Source of the DNA: an uncultured Selenomonas sp.
GTDB taxonomy: Bacteria; Bacillota; Negativicutes; Selenomonadales; Selenomonadaceae
Assembly (NCBI GenBank): GCA_938045435.1
Contig: CALIBA010000088.1
Location: 1 to 25,428 of the forward strand
Direction: 5' to 3'
DNA length: 25,428 nucleotides
The notes beneath the pieces were generated by a model that saw only the letters and a program-made list of their open reading frames with translations, was not told where the DNA came from and did not search any database. Both the position numbers and the translations under genes were made by a program. The first letter of the stretch is position 1. Each line of letters starts with the position of its first letter. Shown here piece by piece: positions 14,188-23,214 of this stretch.

Positions 14188-14274
14188 TTAGTTCATGTTG
14201 TAATTGTCATTGTGAAAGATGCTGCTTACATTTTTGCACATGCGCTGCCTAGTCTGTTTCTTATTTTCAGCCAT
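14188..14274 (-). CDS. possible 28-residue peptide
   Basis: A short frame reads MAENKKQTRQRMCKNVSS, then ends in an Asn-rich tail before TAA. GAGGAAGTG precedes the ATG by about 10 bases and promoter-like repeats lie further upstream on the same strand. The composition (basic, polar) is gene-like, but the length is too short for certainty. It would be the first gene after the hsd operon terminator in phage direction. No family is recognised. Confidence 0.35.
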   Translation of the reverse strand: MAENKKQTRQRMCKNVSSIFHNDNYNMN

Positions 14275-14352
14275 TCGAATCACTTCCTCTCAAATCTGTA
14301 TGTATAAAACAACCTCACAGACGGAGTGTAGCATAGTAATAAATTTTGCCCG

Positions 14353-14462
14353 TTGAAGAAAGTTCAATAAAAATCTATTCCTATATGTGAATCTGAATTC
14401 AGCTGAATGGGGAATCGCCTATCATCTAATATGTTTTTCCATTGAAGAAAGTTCAATAAAAA
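14353..14462. repeat. twin palindromic direct repeats upstream of the phage early genes
   Basis: TTGAAGAAAGTTCAA followed by TAAAAA occurs at 14353-14373 and again, identically, at 14442-14462. Each core is a palindrome (TTGAA-5-TTCAA). Midway between them, CTGAATTCAG and TTCAGCTGAA form two overlapping perfect 10-base palindromes (about 14393-14408). The arrangement looks like paired binding sites for a regulator of the minus-strand early genes. No transposase or element end is attached to them. Confidence 0.6.
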
Positions 14463-14493
14463 AATTTTGGTGAATATATCCCTAAAAAGGCAT

Positions 14494-14531
14494 AAAAAAA
14501 GACCAGAGATTTGATTAACAAATCTTTGGTC
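14494..14531 (-). terminator. rho-independent terminator of the hsd operon
   Basis: On the minus strand GACCAAAGATTTG (14531-14519) pairs with CAAATCTCTGGTC (14513-14501) over 13 positions, with one G-U, around a 5-base loop. TTTTTTT follows. It lies 11 bases after the hsdR stop. Confidence 0.9.
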
Positions 14532-14541
14532 ACAAAAACAG

Positions 14542-17500
14542 TCAAATGGAGGATATATTTTTCCGTTTTCTTGGCTTTGGTTTTTTTATAAGATTACTAT
14601 ATCCATCGGCTTTTAAAGCTTCCAGAATATCATCATAATCTGTTGCCCAACTAACTGTAAGCAGCTGATGATATATACTATTCGACTTTGGCGGGGTGGA
14701 AGGATTAACGGATAGATGTGCGCGACTTAACATTTCATTACTGACGGGGAAGGGAATATGGATACCGAGGCAGGCCGATATTACATTCTCTATGGTGAGA
14801 TTTTTTCCTTTCCACATATTTGCCGTGGTCTTATTGTCTATTCCTGTAGTGCTATATAACATATTAGCACTACAGCTACATATTCTGCGGCTCATTAATT
14901 CCCGTAGAGAAGGACCAAATTCCATGCCATAAATTTCTTCCAACATCCGTGTTTTAATTTCACTTACCAGACCAAACTGCTTCAGTAAGTCCTCTATATT
15001 CGTTACCTCATCAGAATATCTAAATGTCTTGTCGGCATTTTCTGGCGGCAATTTTATATAATGCAATTTACCATTTTCATCCGTGATAAATTGCAGGAAA
15101 TATTTGTCGGTATAACATTCGTTATCTCCCTCATCATCCTTGTCATTGCTGGCACGATTATAACTAGGTACCGCCTTTGCTGCTATTCCCTCATTGTTAC
15201 CATAGCTATCGATTGGGTTATCGTTTCTTTCAATCTCAATCTTACTAGGTTTATTGATTTCCCCTTTGGCATAATCACTTAACCGGATATTTCCATCTGC
15301 GTCCCTTACAATATATTTCTCATCAAAGAGACAAACTTTCCCTTCCACATAAATAAAGTTTCCCGATTTCAATAGAGCGGATAAAACGGGACTTTTCTTG
15401 CACCATGAATTAAGCCTTTGAGAACTGACTTTAATTACCGTCTTTTTTTCACTCAGGTCATCATCATAATTATCATCACTGTTCCCATCCCCATCATCGC
15501 CGCCAGATTCATCCTCCACTTTTGCCGTCGGCACGAAGTCTGATACGTCCTCAAAAACATCATGACCTTCAGTTAAGAGAAAATCGCGCAAATAATCGTC
15601 CACACGAATTTTTAACTCAGGGTCTGCAATTTCTACCCTATCCACAATGGAAAAGAAACGTCGAGCTTGTGTCCAATCGACAGTCTTGAGCAAATCTTCA
15701 AAGCGACCAAAGGCATCAATATTGGTTTCGGTCACCTTTTTGCGAAGCAGATCTCTGAGTTTTTCTTCATTTACTCCAAGCCTATGCACAATGCGTGTTA
15801 TTCGCTCATTTTCGGCAGATTCCTTGTAGCTGCTAATATATTCGAGGAAAGATTTTCCGTCCGTAATGACAACATTACCGTTGTGGAGATCGCGAAGGAA
15901 AAGATTCGCATATCTCTGCTCCTCTACAGGCAATCTGGCAAAAGATCTATGGAGTTCCTTCAAAGTCTTTTCCTTTAGCTCGGGATCTGCCGCATCCATC
16001 ATCACCAGCTTCAAATATTTGGAAAAACGAGAATTCATATAGTCAGAATCAATAGCATCCGTATTAATCTCGGTCAAATGCGTATCGATATCAAAGGGGA
16101 TATCGTCGCTGTGTCCGCCACCACCGCCAGAACAGAGTTCCTTGTAGCGTTGAACCAAAGTCAAATATTCTTCTTCCGTGAAATTTACATCGCATTCCCA
16201 TACACCTTTATCATTATCCAAATATGATTTTTGTCCCCAGTGGAAGCCTTGAATTGATGCTGCCTCCAAGTATGTATTGAATTCCTGAAACAACTTGGCA
16301 AATTTGGCACATTCAGCTTTTTCTTCCGGTAAAGTCGCAAAATCGACAATATTGGCATTGGTAAATAAGTCGCTGATTTCCCCGAACACTCGGTTCATGT
16401 TCTCAAGATTCTTGGGAAGTTTATCGACAAAAAGGCCGATGGGCACATCACCAGAATATGCCTTGACCGCTTCCTCAATATTGCGCGCCATCAAATGCGG
16501 ACGTCTGTAATAGCGAATCACACCAAAGGGCTTGTCTTCGCCGAACAAGCGATTGGTGCGGGAAAATGCCTGTATCAGATTTTCGTACTCCATCAGCTTA
16601 TCCATGTAGAGGGTGTTAATCCACTTGGAATCATAGCCAGTAAGCATCTGATTGACCACAATCAAAATATCAATCTGTTCTTCCTTTCTTATGTTGTTAT
16701 AAGGTTTCTTATGGGCGAGGCGAAGTTGTACATCCTCACGGAACTTGTCATAGGAGGGAATCGTAAATTCCATATCGTATCTCTTCCGATAATCCTCTAG
16801 AATTTCAACAATTCCGTCTTCCTTGTCCAGCGTCCCGCCGCCTTCATTGTCAATATTAGGGTCAAATACCGCCGTTATGGCGAGTTCTGGCACCATGGTC
16901 TTTGCCATGCGATAATACGCTACGGCTTCTGGAATGCTGTGAGTGGTAAAAATGGCATGAAATTTTCCATTGTGGCTGAGGACTTTCCACACTCTTTTTA
17001 TGTCTGTAAGCACGGCCTTTTTATGCTCGTCGCGAGTATATTGGGAATTGGGAATAAGTTCCTCTATGCCCTTGACATAGCGATTGCCTTGGCAGAATCC
17101 AAGCATGGGCACAAGCGTCCGATCCATATAGCGATTATACACTTTTGCTTTGCGTTTATCCGCCAAGGCTTCTTCCACGGTCGAGGCCTTGGACTTATGG
17201 AGCGCTACAGCAAGCCTCAAGTCGCTATCTTTATATGTCATGACCATATAAGGGTCAAAGCCCAACACATTTTTGTCCCGAATGCCATCGGCAAGGGTGT
17301 AGCGATGAAGCTCATCACCAAAAATAGATGTCGTAGTGTTACTTTTCTTGCTGTTCACCTCATGGATAGGCGTCCCGGTGAAACCGAAAATGATAGCATA
17401 CTTGAAAGTGGCCTTGATGTTCGTGAGCATTTCCCCGAAGGTGGAGCGATGCGCCTCGTCAATGATGATGACGATTTTCTTGGCTGCGATTTTTTCAAGG

Positions 17501-18675
17501 TCAGTGGTTTTAATATGTTCGTTGTCCTTAGTGATATTGCTGAGTTTTTGGATAGATGTTACGATAAGGGAGTTTTCCGGGGCATCACTCTTCAGTTTCG
17601 ATAACAAGACATCGCCGTCCTCCGTCCCCTGTACTGTAGTGCGAGTTCCAGCAAAATCTTTATAATCATCCAACGATTGCTTGCCCAACGCCTTTCTGTC
17701 CACCAAGAAGATGACTTTGTCTGCATCCTCGGAGCTGCTGATAAGCTGCGCTGATTTAAAACTAGTGAGGGTCTTTCCTGAGCCGGTGGTATGCCAAACG
17801 TACCCTCCTAACGGATTGAGATCACGCCAGTCCTTTTTGGTCACCTTGTCCGCAATTTTCGTAGCAGCATAATATTGGTAGCTCCGCATGACCTTAAGCG
17901 TGTTGTCTTTTTCATCGGCAATCGTGTAAAATCCGATAAGGGTGTGCGCCATTGGGATGTTCAAGAGATGAGTGACCACATCTTTCCAATCGTTGAGAGG
18001 ATTATTATATTTGTCTGCCCAATGGAAATAATAGGCTTTGTTGAAAGTTCCGTCTGGACCTGGGTTGGCAAAATACACGGATTCCTTCGGCTGCATGGCA
18101 ACAAAAACCTGCACCAAAGAGAAAAGCCCCGTGAATACGCCCTCATGGGCATATTTCTCGATTTGGTTATAAGCTTGGCTGACGGGAATACCGCTCCGCT
18201 TTAGTTCCATATGGATGACGGGCATTCCGTTGATGAGAAGCATGAGGTCGCCGCGACGGTCAGGCAAAACATCTGATTTCGTCTTAAATTTCGGCTGGCG
18301 GGCAATCTGATAGCGGCTGCGCCCAAGGGCAATTTCGTTTTGGTCATAGATATGGAGGCTGACTTCCTTGCCGTAGTGTAGTGTGTCCTCTGGATTATCC
18401 CGACGCACGGATACACTTTTCCCGTTGATAAAATCATTCAGGCGCCACGGTGTACGCAGGTTATAGATTTGCTCTATAAGTTGCTGCATCTCACCGTCTG
18501 TCAGAGGACAGTCATTAAGCGTGTCTTGTTCACGGTTGTTTTGAAAGAGAATATCCGCCCAGTTGCGGACGAGTTCCTCCTCCGTGGGATAGTTGATGGT
18601 CTCAGACTCCCAGCCACGGTCAATGAGGAGCGCTATGACCGCCTCCTCGAAGTCTTTTTCCTTGCTAAATTCCAC
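14542..18675 (-). CDS. hsdR: type I restriction enzyme HsdR with unusual C-terminal extension
   Basis: This restriction and DNA-translocation subunit has 1377 residues, against about 1000-1100 in most HsdR. The nuclease core is D143...E157-L-K159 (MPVIHMELK). The helicase motifs are TTGSGKT (296-302), IIIDEAHRS (403-411) and FGFTGTP (430-436), with VNQMLTGYDSKW and QAFSRTNRL in the second lobe. After about residue 1050 comes an acidic linker (DDGDGNSDDNYDDD), then a domain with FIYVEGKVCLFDEKYIV and LSDYA (1107-1136). A second acidic stretch and a helix-turn-helix-like region with conserved hydrophobics (about 1240-1365) follow. A GTG start follows GGGAGA. The restriction part is firm; the extension's role is unknown. 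Confidence 0.93.
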   Translation of the reverse strand: MEFSKEKDFEEAVIALLIDRGWESETINYPTEEELVRNWADILFQNNREQDTLNDCPLTDGEMQQLIEQIYNLRTPWRLNDFINGKSVSVRRDNPEDTLHYGKEVSLHIYDQNEIALGRSRYQIARQPKFKTKSDVLPDRRGDLMLLINGMPVIHMELKRSGIPVSQAYNQIEKYAHEGVFTGLFSLVQVFVAMQPKESVYFANPGPDGTFNKAYYFHWADKYNNPLNDWKDVVTHLLNIPMAHTLIGFYTIADEKDNTLKVMRSYQYYAATKIADKVTKKDWRDLNPLGGYVWHTTGSGKTLTSFKSAQLISSSEDADKVIFLVDRKALGKQSLDDYKDFAGTRTTVQGTEDGDVLLSKLKSDAPENSLIVTSIQKLSNITKDNEHIKTTDLEKIAAKKIVIIIDEAHRSTFGEMLTNIKATFKYAIIFGFTGTPIHEVNSKKSNTTTSIFGDELHRYTLADGIRDKNVLGFDPYMVMTYKDSDLRLAVALHKSKASTVEEALADKRKAKVYNRYMDRTLVPMLGFCQGNRYVKGIEELIPNSQYTRDEHKKAVLTDIKRVWKVLSHNGKFHAIFTTHSIPEAVAYYRMAKTMVPELAITAVFDPNIDNEGGGTLDKEDGIVEILEDYRKRYDMEFTIPSYDKFREDVQLRLAHKKPYNNIRKEEQIDILIVVNQMLTGYDSKWINTLYMDKLMEYENLIQAFSRTNRLFGEDKPFGVIRYYRRPHLMARNIEEAVKAYSGDVPIGLFVDKLPKNLENMNRVFGEISDLFTNANIVDFATLPEEKAECAKFAKLFQEFNTYLEAASIQGFHWGQKSYLDNDKGVWECDVNFTEEEYLTLVQRYKELCSGGGGGHSDDIPFDIDTHLTEINTDAIDSDYMNSRFSKYLKLVMMDAADPELKEKTLKELHRSFARLPVEEQRYANLFLRDLHNGNVVITDGKSFLEYISSYKESAENERITRIVHRLGVNEEKLRDLLRKKVTETNIDAFGRFEDLLKTVDWTQARRFFSIVDRVEIADPELKIRVDDYLRDFLLTEGHDVFEDVSDFVPTAKVEDESGGDDGDGNSDDNYDDDLSEKKTVIKVSSQRLNSWCKKSPVLSALLKSGNFIYVEGKVCLFDEKYIVRDADGNIRLSDYAKGEINKPSKIEIERNDNPIDSYGNNEGIAAKAVPSYNRASNDKDDEGDNECYTDKYFLQFITDENGKLHYIKLPPENADKTFRYSDEVTNIEDLLKQFGLVSEIKTRMLEEIYGMEFGPSLRELMSRRICSCSANMLYSTTGIDNKTTANMWKGKNLTIENVISACLGIHIPFPVSNEMLSRAHLSVNPSTPPKSNSIYHQLLTVSWATDYDDILEALKADGYSNLIKKPKPRKRKNISSI

Positions 18676-18687
18676 GTCACTCTCTCC

Positions 18688-19923
18688 CTATATAAACATC
18701 TTCTGCATCAGGGCAGACTTCATCTGCTTCAGTTTCTCGATTTTCCGCCCTTGAGAGGTTATTGCTTTCTCTAAAGTATCAAAGTATGTGCCGATTTTCT
18801 GTTGCTCCTCCATTTGAGGAAACGGAATTGGCATATCGAAAAACACATCGTCTGTTATCGAGAAACGGTCATACCGCGCACCGTTATCCCCATTATAGAA
18901 CATATAGGTGTGCCAATATTTGCTCTTAAAGAACCACTCCAAATAGGCATAATCTACATCATGTGGTCTAAAAACCGTATAGAGAGGCGACATAATTCCT
19001 TTACGTTCCAACTTATTTCTGTTAATAGGTCCAACGGGGGCATTGCTTGAGATTCGTGGATTATACACAAAGTCGTTCTCCCCCACAATATAGTAACCAT
19101 TAATATTATTAGCATTGGAAATATCATGGTCAAAATAGTCACGTTGACTGATTATGCCATGCTCTGCAGAATTGGTAAAAGTCTCGGTATACTCCCGATG
19201 GTCGTTTCTCTCTATGACTTTTCCCGCAATTTGCCTGAGTGGTGTATATCCCCACTCACCCTCAAACGCCCCAAACCGAATCCGAGGGACGTTCTCCCCC
19301 TCCTGAGGAAACATCTTCTGCAACATGGCTTTTTTTAGGGCAAGGAGTTTTTCGTAGCGAACTTCTTGTACAGCTATTGTATCTTCTACCGATATTATGA
19401 AGCAGCTGATTCTCTTTTGTTCCTCATATTTTGGATGTATAAATTCGACTTGCCCCAAATCGTTATTATGCAGATGAACAACGGTCTTTCCTTGTGCCAT
19501 TTTCGCCATTTCATCATGAGCTTTCCCGTGAGAAATAACCATTGCTAAAAATGCAGGGTCAAGATTCTCATTAGGTGAGATAATATTCAAATCACCGCCC
19601 AAAATCACATTGGGATTTCGCACGACCGAGGCGACTGATATATCCTCTGCCGATTCACCAGAAGCGGGGACTATGACTTCACCACCTCGACTGTATACCG
19701 ACTTTTTTTGAGGCATGACGAAAGAATCAACATTTGAAATGATTGTTTCATAGTTTGTGTACATGCGTCCATAGAGGATAATGGGGACTCCTTCGGGAAC
19801 AAGGTCAGACTTTGAATACCCCGTCCCCCTAGAGAACGTAGCGACATATTTTAAGTCACAACGCTCCCATTCACTCTCAAATTCCTCAAACCGAATATCC
19901 GGCACTTTTTTTCGAGTCTCCAC
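18688..19923 (-). CDS. hsdS: type I restriction specificity subunit HsdS
   Basis: This 411-residue subunit sets the DNA target of both methylation and cleavage. It has two target-recognition domains. Each is introduced by the same phrase (VPDIRFEEFESEW near the start, VPRIRFGAFEGEW near residue 215) and closed by a conserved helix (KLLALKKAMLQKMF and KLKQMKSALMQKMF). The two half-sites therefore derive from a duplicated unit, and the recognition site should be bipartite. The GTG at 19923 was chosen because GGAGG lies 7 bases upstream; the GTG at 19929, overlapping the hsdM stop, is the alternative. It is followed 12 bases later by hsdR. Confidence 0.93.
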   Translation of the reverse strand: METRKKVPDIRFEEFESEWERCDLKYVATFSRGTGYSKSDLVPEGVPIILYGRMYTNYETIISNVDSFVMPQKKSVYSRGGEVIVPASGESAEDISVASVVRNPNVILGGDLNIISPNENLDPAFLAMVISHGKAHDEMAKMAQGKTVVHLHNNDLGQVEFIHPKYEEQKRISCFIISVEDTIAVQEVRYEKLLALKKAMLQKMFPQEGENVPRIRFGAFEGEWGYTPLRQIAGKVIERNDHREYTETFTNSAEHGIISQRDYFDHDISNANNINGYYIVGENDFVYNPRISSNAPVGPINRNKLERKGIMSPLYTVFRPHDVDYAYLEWFFKSKYWHTYMFYNGDNGARYDRFSITDDVFFDMPIPFPQMEEQQKIGTYFDTLEKAITSQGRKIEKLKQMKSALMQKMFI

Positions 19924-19925
19924 AG

Positions 19926-22667
19926 TCACCCCTCCAAAAGCCGCCGGAACTCCCGTAATCCGTCCATGTCAAAATCATTTCCCTTCATGCCGTCCATCAT
20001 ACCAGATAGTTTCTTCTCAGCAGAAGTGCGCCGCTCCTCCACCTCGGAGAAAGTCACCTTATATTTCTGAGTCAAGGCATTGATTTTCTTTACTAGCTCA
20101 CGAATAATCACAACAGGAATGGCGTAAATATCGGTCACCAACGGCTGAATCCATTTCAAATCCAAAAGATGCTTTGCCGTGTCATCGTCCAAATTCTCAA
20201 TGGTCTCCTTGGTCTTAGCGTGAAGTTCAGCCGCCATTGTCTTGATTTCACGTCTTAATTTGGCTTCTTTTCCCATCGTTTTAAAGACACGAAGTATTTT
20301 TTCCTCGTAGGAACTTTCCGGAAATTCAAAAGCCAGCTTGAGCGAAAGAATACGGCTTTCCACAGCCCTCTTGCCGTATAATCCGCTGGCTCCCTTCTCC
20401 ATAGACGACCAATCAACAGCCGAGGCGTTTTCGATATAAGCAAGCTTGTCCTTCTTTTTGCTTAATTCCAGATATTTGACGAGAGCTGTGGTTTCCTCTG
20501 TTTCCACATCCTTCAAAATGTCATTGCAAACAGCCTCAACTGTTTTTGAGTTGAACGCAGTATTACTGTCGTTTAGAATCTCTCCGCATTTTTCCTCCTC
20601 GCTGAGGGAGTCGATAATCTCACTATAAACTGCGGTAATGTCTTCCAGTTCATCCTCTTTTTTCCGCAGATTTGCCAGTTCCAGTGGCATGAGTTCCTCC
20701 TGTACCAAAAGAAACGGCAAAATATGTCCCTTCCACCCCTTCTGCACTTCCACCTTGTCCCCATTCTCTTTCTTCTTCAGCACCATATTGGGGTCTACCT
20801 GCATTACGGCAGAGAAGCCCTCCGTCTGGATCATTTCAAGGTCGGGGGAGATAATCTGCCAAGCCTCGTCCAAAATCTGATACACACGATAGCGATCTAT
20901 CGCCTTGACGTCTGCCAGCCGTCCGAAAATATCACCGCAGATTTTTTCTTCTTCTCTCACAAGGCTTATACGCCGCATTTTAGTGATGAGATCATCCTTA
21001 AGCATTTCCTCGAAGCCGTCAAATCTACGGGCATAATCGGTTTTGTAACGGACAGCTGCTTCATGGCTTGCCGTGAAGTCCAGCACATTTTCACAAATTG
21101 GCTCCACATAGTCCGAGGAAATATCCTGGAAAAGGCTCTCCCTAAGTCCCGGCAAGGCCTCCCAATAGGTCGACAGGGCATTAAGCTCCACTTTAGGAAT
21201 GCCTCCAAACATAATGGCGTGTACGTCCCAGTTCTCTGCCGGCTCCGCCGAGGATACATAACGAGGAATGTTCAGATTGTAGCCGTTCTCCCGAATTTCT
21301 TCCTTGGACACTCGGCGGGAAAAGCGGGAAGTTTCGGCTCTATCCCGCACTGTATCGGCAATGCGTTTGATATCTGATGCCCGCAGTCGGTTGTTTTTAT
21401 CTGCCTTCTCATATCCTTTGGAAGCATCGATGAACAACACATCTGTTGACGCTCGCTTACGCTTCAATATCATAACAATGGTAGCGATACTGGTGCCAAA
21501 AAATATATTGGCAGGGAGTCCGATGATGGCATCAATGTTATTTTTCTCGATGAGGTTTTTGCGAATCTCCTCCTCCTCATTACCCCGGAATAGTACACCA
21601 TGCGGCAAGACGATGGCCATGATTCCGTCATCTTCCAAGTGATAGAGATCATGAAGCAGGAATGCATAGTCCGCCTTACCTGCTGGCGCTACACCATAAC
21701 CAGAAAAACGGGGATTGCTCTTTTTGTTTTTATTGTCCCACTTCTGGGAGTATGGTGGATTTGACACCACGGCATTCACATGCACCAAGCAGTAGGTGTC
21801 TGGGTCATCGTCCTCGAAGAAAGGCCAGTCCTCCTCCAAAGTATCACCGTTGCGGACATTGAGGCTTGCCGGCTCAATGCCACGCATCACCAAATTCATG
21901 CGAGTCAAGTTATAGGTGTTTTCCTTCAGTTCCTGCGCATAGTATTCAACCCTGCTCGATTCCATGTGTTTGGAGACAGAGCGACCAATGTTGATTAACA
22001 GTGATCCAGAACCGGATGTGGGATCATATATGCGAATCTCCGTTTTTTCCCTGAGATGCTCCGCCACAATCTCAGACATGAGGAGAGAAACCTCATGGGG
22101 TGTGTAGAACTCACCGGCTTTTTTCCCGGCATTGGCGGCAAACATGCTAATGAGATACTCATAGATAAAGCCCAAGACATCGTAGTCCTGCTTACCGTCC
22201 ATCGGGATTTTATCGATAAGACCAATGAGATTACTGATAGCCTTGGTCTGTTCACTGGCAGTTGCGCCTAATTTGGAAAGCCCTGTCTGAAGTGTTTTAA
22301 ATATGTTGGTGAATAGCTTTTTATGGGATTTTCCAATCAGACGGTCAAAAGCGGAGAGTGCCTTTCGGACATTAGACACATCGAACTTCGATTTTTTCTC
22401 AATCCATGTGGAGAACAAATTGTCGTAGGCTATGAAATATCCCAACTTCCTTTGGGCATGGTTCACATACTTCTTCTGCGACTCGTTCAGCTTTTTGATG
22501 GTCTCCTCCGTCATGCCAATTCCCTCAAAGAACTGTACTTCCTTGTCTGACAGATATTTGTAGAAGATGAAGCCCAAAATAAAATCCTTATACTCATTTG
22601 CTTCAATCTTGGAGCGCATCTGATTTGCCGACTCCCAGATAGTCGATGCCAATTGCTGCTTGTTCAT
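19926..22667 (-). CDS. hsdM: type I restriction methyltransferase HsdM, long form
   Basis: This adenine-N6 methyltransferase subunit protects the HsdS target and completes the restriction complex. The N-terminal HsdM helical domain (1-160) is followed by AGEFYTPHEV (184-193), the SAM motif DPTSGSG (215-221) and the catalytic NPPY (303-306). FSGYGVAPAGKADYAFLLHDL and LPANIFFGT are further conserved segments. At 913 residues it is much longer than the classic form of about 500; the C-terminal 350-400 residues are helical and coiled-coil-like. GAGGAG precedes the ATG. It is the first hsd gene after a small HTH gene, and its stop overlaps hsdS, so the subunits are translated together. Confidence 0.93.
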   Translation of the reverse strand: MNKQQLASTIWESANQMRSKIEANEYKDFILGFIFYKYLSDKEVQFFEGIGMTEETIKKLNESQKKYVNHAQRKLGYFIAYDNLFSTWIEKKSKFDVSNVRKALSAFDRLIGKSHKKLFTNIFKTLQTGLSKLGATASEQTKAISNLIGLIDKIPMDGKQDYDVLGFIYEYLISMFAANAGKKAGEFYTPHEVSLLMSEIVAEHLREKTEIRIYDPTSGSGSLLINIGRSVSKHMESSRVEYYAQELKENTYNLTRMNLVMRGIEPASLNVRNGDTLEEDWPFFEDDDPDTYCLVHVNAVVSNPPYSQKWDNKNKKSNPRFSGYGVAPAGKADYAFLLHDLYHLEDDGIMAIVLPHGVLFRGNEEEEIRKNLIEKNNIDAIIGLPANIFFGTSIATIVMILKRKRASTDVLFIDASKGYEKADKNNRLRASDIKRIADTVRDRAETSRFSRRVSKEEIRENGYNLNIPRYVSSAEPAENWDVHAIMFGGIPKVELNALSTYWEALPGLRESLFQDISSDYVEPICENVLDFTASHEAAVRYKTDYARRFDGFEEMLKDDLITKMRRISLVREEEKICGDIFGRLADVKAIDRYRVYQILDEAWQIISPDLEMIQTEGFSAVMQVDPNMVLKKKENGDKVEVQKGWKGHILPFLLVQEELMPLELANLRKKEDELEDITAVYSEIIDSLSEEEKCGEILNDSNTAFNSKTVEAVCNDILKDVETEETTALVKYLELSKKKDKLAYIENASAVDWSSMEKGASGLYGKRAVESRILSLKLAFEFPESSYEEKILRVFKTMGKEAKLRREIKTMAAELHAKTKETIENLDDDTAKHLLDLKWIQPLVTDIYAIPVVIIRELVKKINALTQKYKVTFSEVEERRTSAEKKLSGMMDGMKGNDFDMDGLREFRRLLEG

Positions 22668-22742
22668 AAATTTATTCTCCTCGTGTGTTCTTATTCAGCC
22701 AGACTTGTCGTCTTATTTACCGCTAATCATACGAACCTATAT

Positions 22743-22943
22743 TTATTCCATAGCACTTTTTCCGCTGGCTATCCATTCATCTAATTCTGATCGTTTGAAT
22801 TTCCACAGTTTTCCCACACGATACGCCGGTAGCCCTGGCTTCTTGCTCTTTATCCAATTTCTAAGTGTTACAGTCTTTATGCCAATGTATTCAGCCGCCT
22901 CATCTATGCTTATATAGTTATCCTCGGCAGGAATACGTGTCAT
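22743..22943 (-). CDS. excisionase/AlpA-type helix-turn-helix protein
   Basis: This 66-residue MerR/excisionase-family DNA-binding protein has the helix-turn-helix SIDEAAEYIGIKTVTLRNWIK and the wing LPAYRVGKLWKFKRSELDEWI. It lies first in the hsd operon, 75 bases before hsdM. It may control hsd expression, or be an excisionase-like factor of the element. The start at 22943 has GGAGGT 7 bases upstream; the in-frame ATGs at 22949 and 22958 sit inside the ribosome site. Confidence 0.85.
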   Translation of the reverse strand: MTRIPAEDNYISIDEAAEYIGIKTVTLRNWIKSKKPGLPAYRVGKLWKFKRSELDEWIASGKSAME

Positions 22944-22994
22944 AACCATCACCTCCATTGCAATTCTATCTTATACACATTTCTAATTTTTACC

Positions 22995-23023
22995 ATTATA
23001 TAATGCGTCATCCCGATCAGCAA
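22995..23023 (-). promoter_or_regulatory. promoter of the HTH-hsdMSR operon
   Basis: On the minus strand TTGCTG (23023-23018), a 17-base spacer and a perfect TATAAT (23000-22995) lie about 50 bases before the HTH start. The gap is shared with the divergent promoter at 23052-23081. Confidence 0.6.
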
Positions 23024-23051
23024 GAAGTTTCCTGCAAATTCACTTCTTTTT

Positions 23052-23081
23052 TTGATATTTAATCATATTTTATGGTATAAT
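23052..23081 (+). promoter_or_regulatory. promoter of the ORF6N-PLD gene
   Basis: TTGATA (23052-23057), an 18-base spacer and TATAAT (23076-23081), with a TGG extension before the -10 box. It leaves a leader of roughly 125 bases before the start codon. Confidence 0.6.
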
Positions 23082-23166
23082 TTTGGGGGATTAGTAGGAA
23101 ATCGACAATTTTCTGTAGAATTAGTAAAAGTTACCTCAAGAAAATTTGGTTAATTTCTATGCAACA

Positions 23167-23191
23167 GCCAAATTTGAGATCCCAATTTGGC
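23167..23191. repeat. inverted repeat in the leader of the ORF6N-PLD gene
   Basis: GCCAAATT (23167-23174) and AATTTGGC (23184-23191) are perfect inverted arms. The region 23176-23199 also resembles the palindrome inside the gene (about 19 of 24 positions match 23439-23462). ACCTCAAGAA occurs at 23133 and again, as ACCTCAAGA, at 23192. Confidence 0.45.
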
Positions 23192-23214
23192 ACCTCAAGA
23201 AGAAAGGGTCTTTT

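Noticed and set aside
14353..14462. Twin repeats as a CRISPR array or as insertion-sequence ends
   Set aside because: There are only two copies, no cas genes, no transposase and no flanking target duplication.
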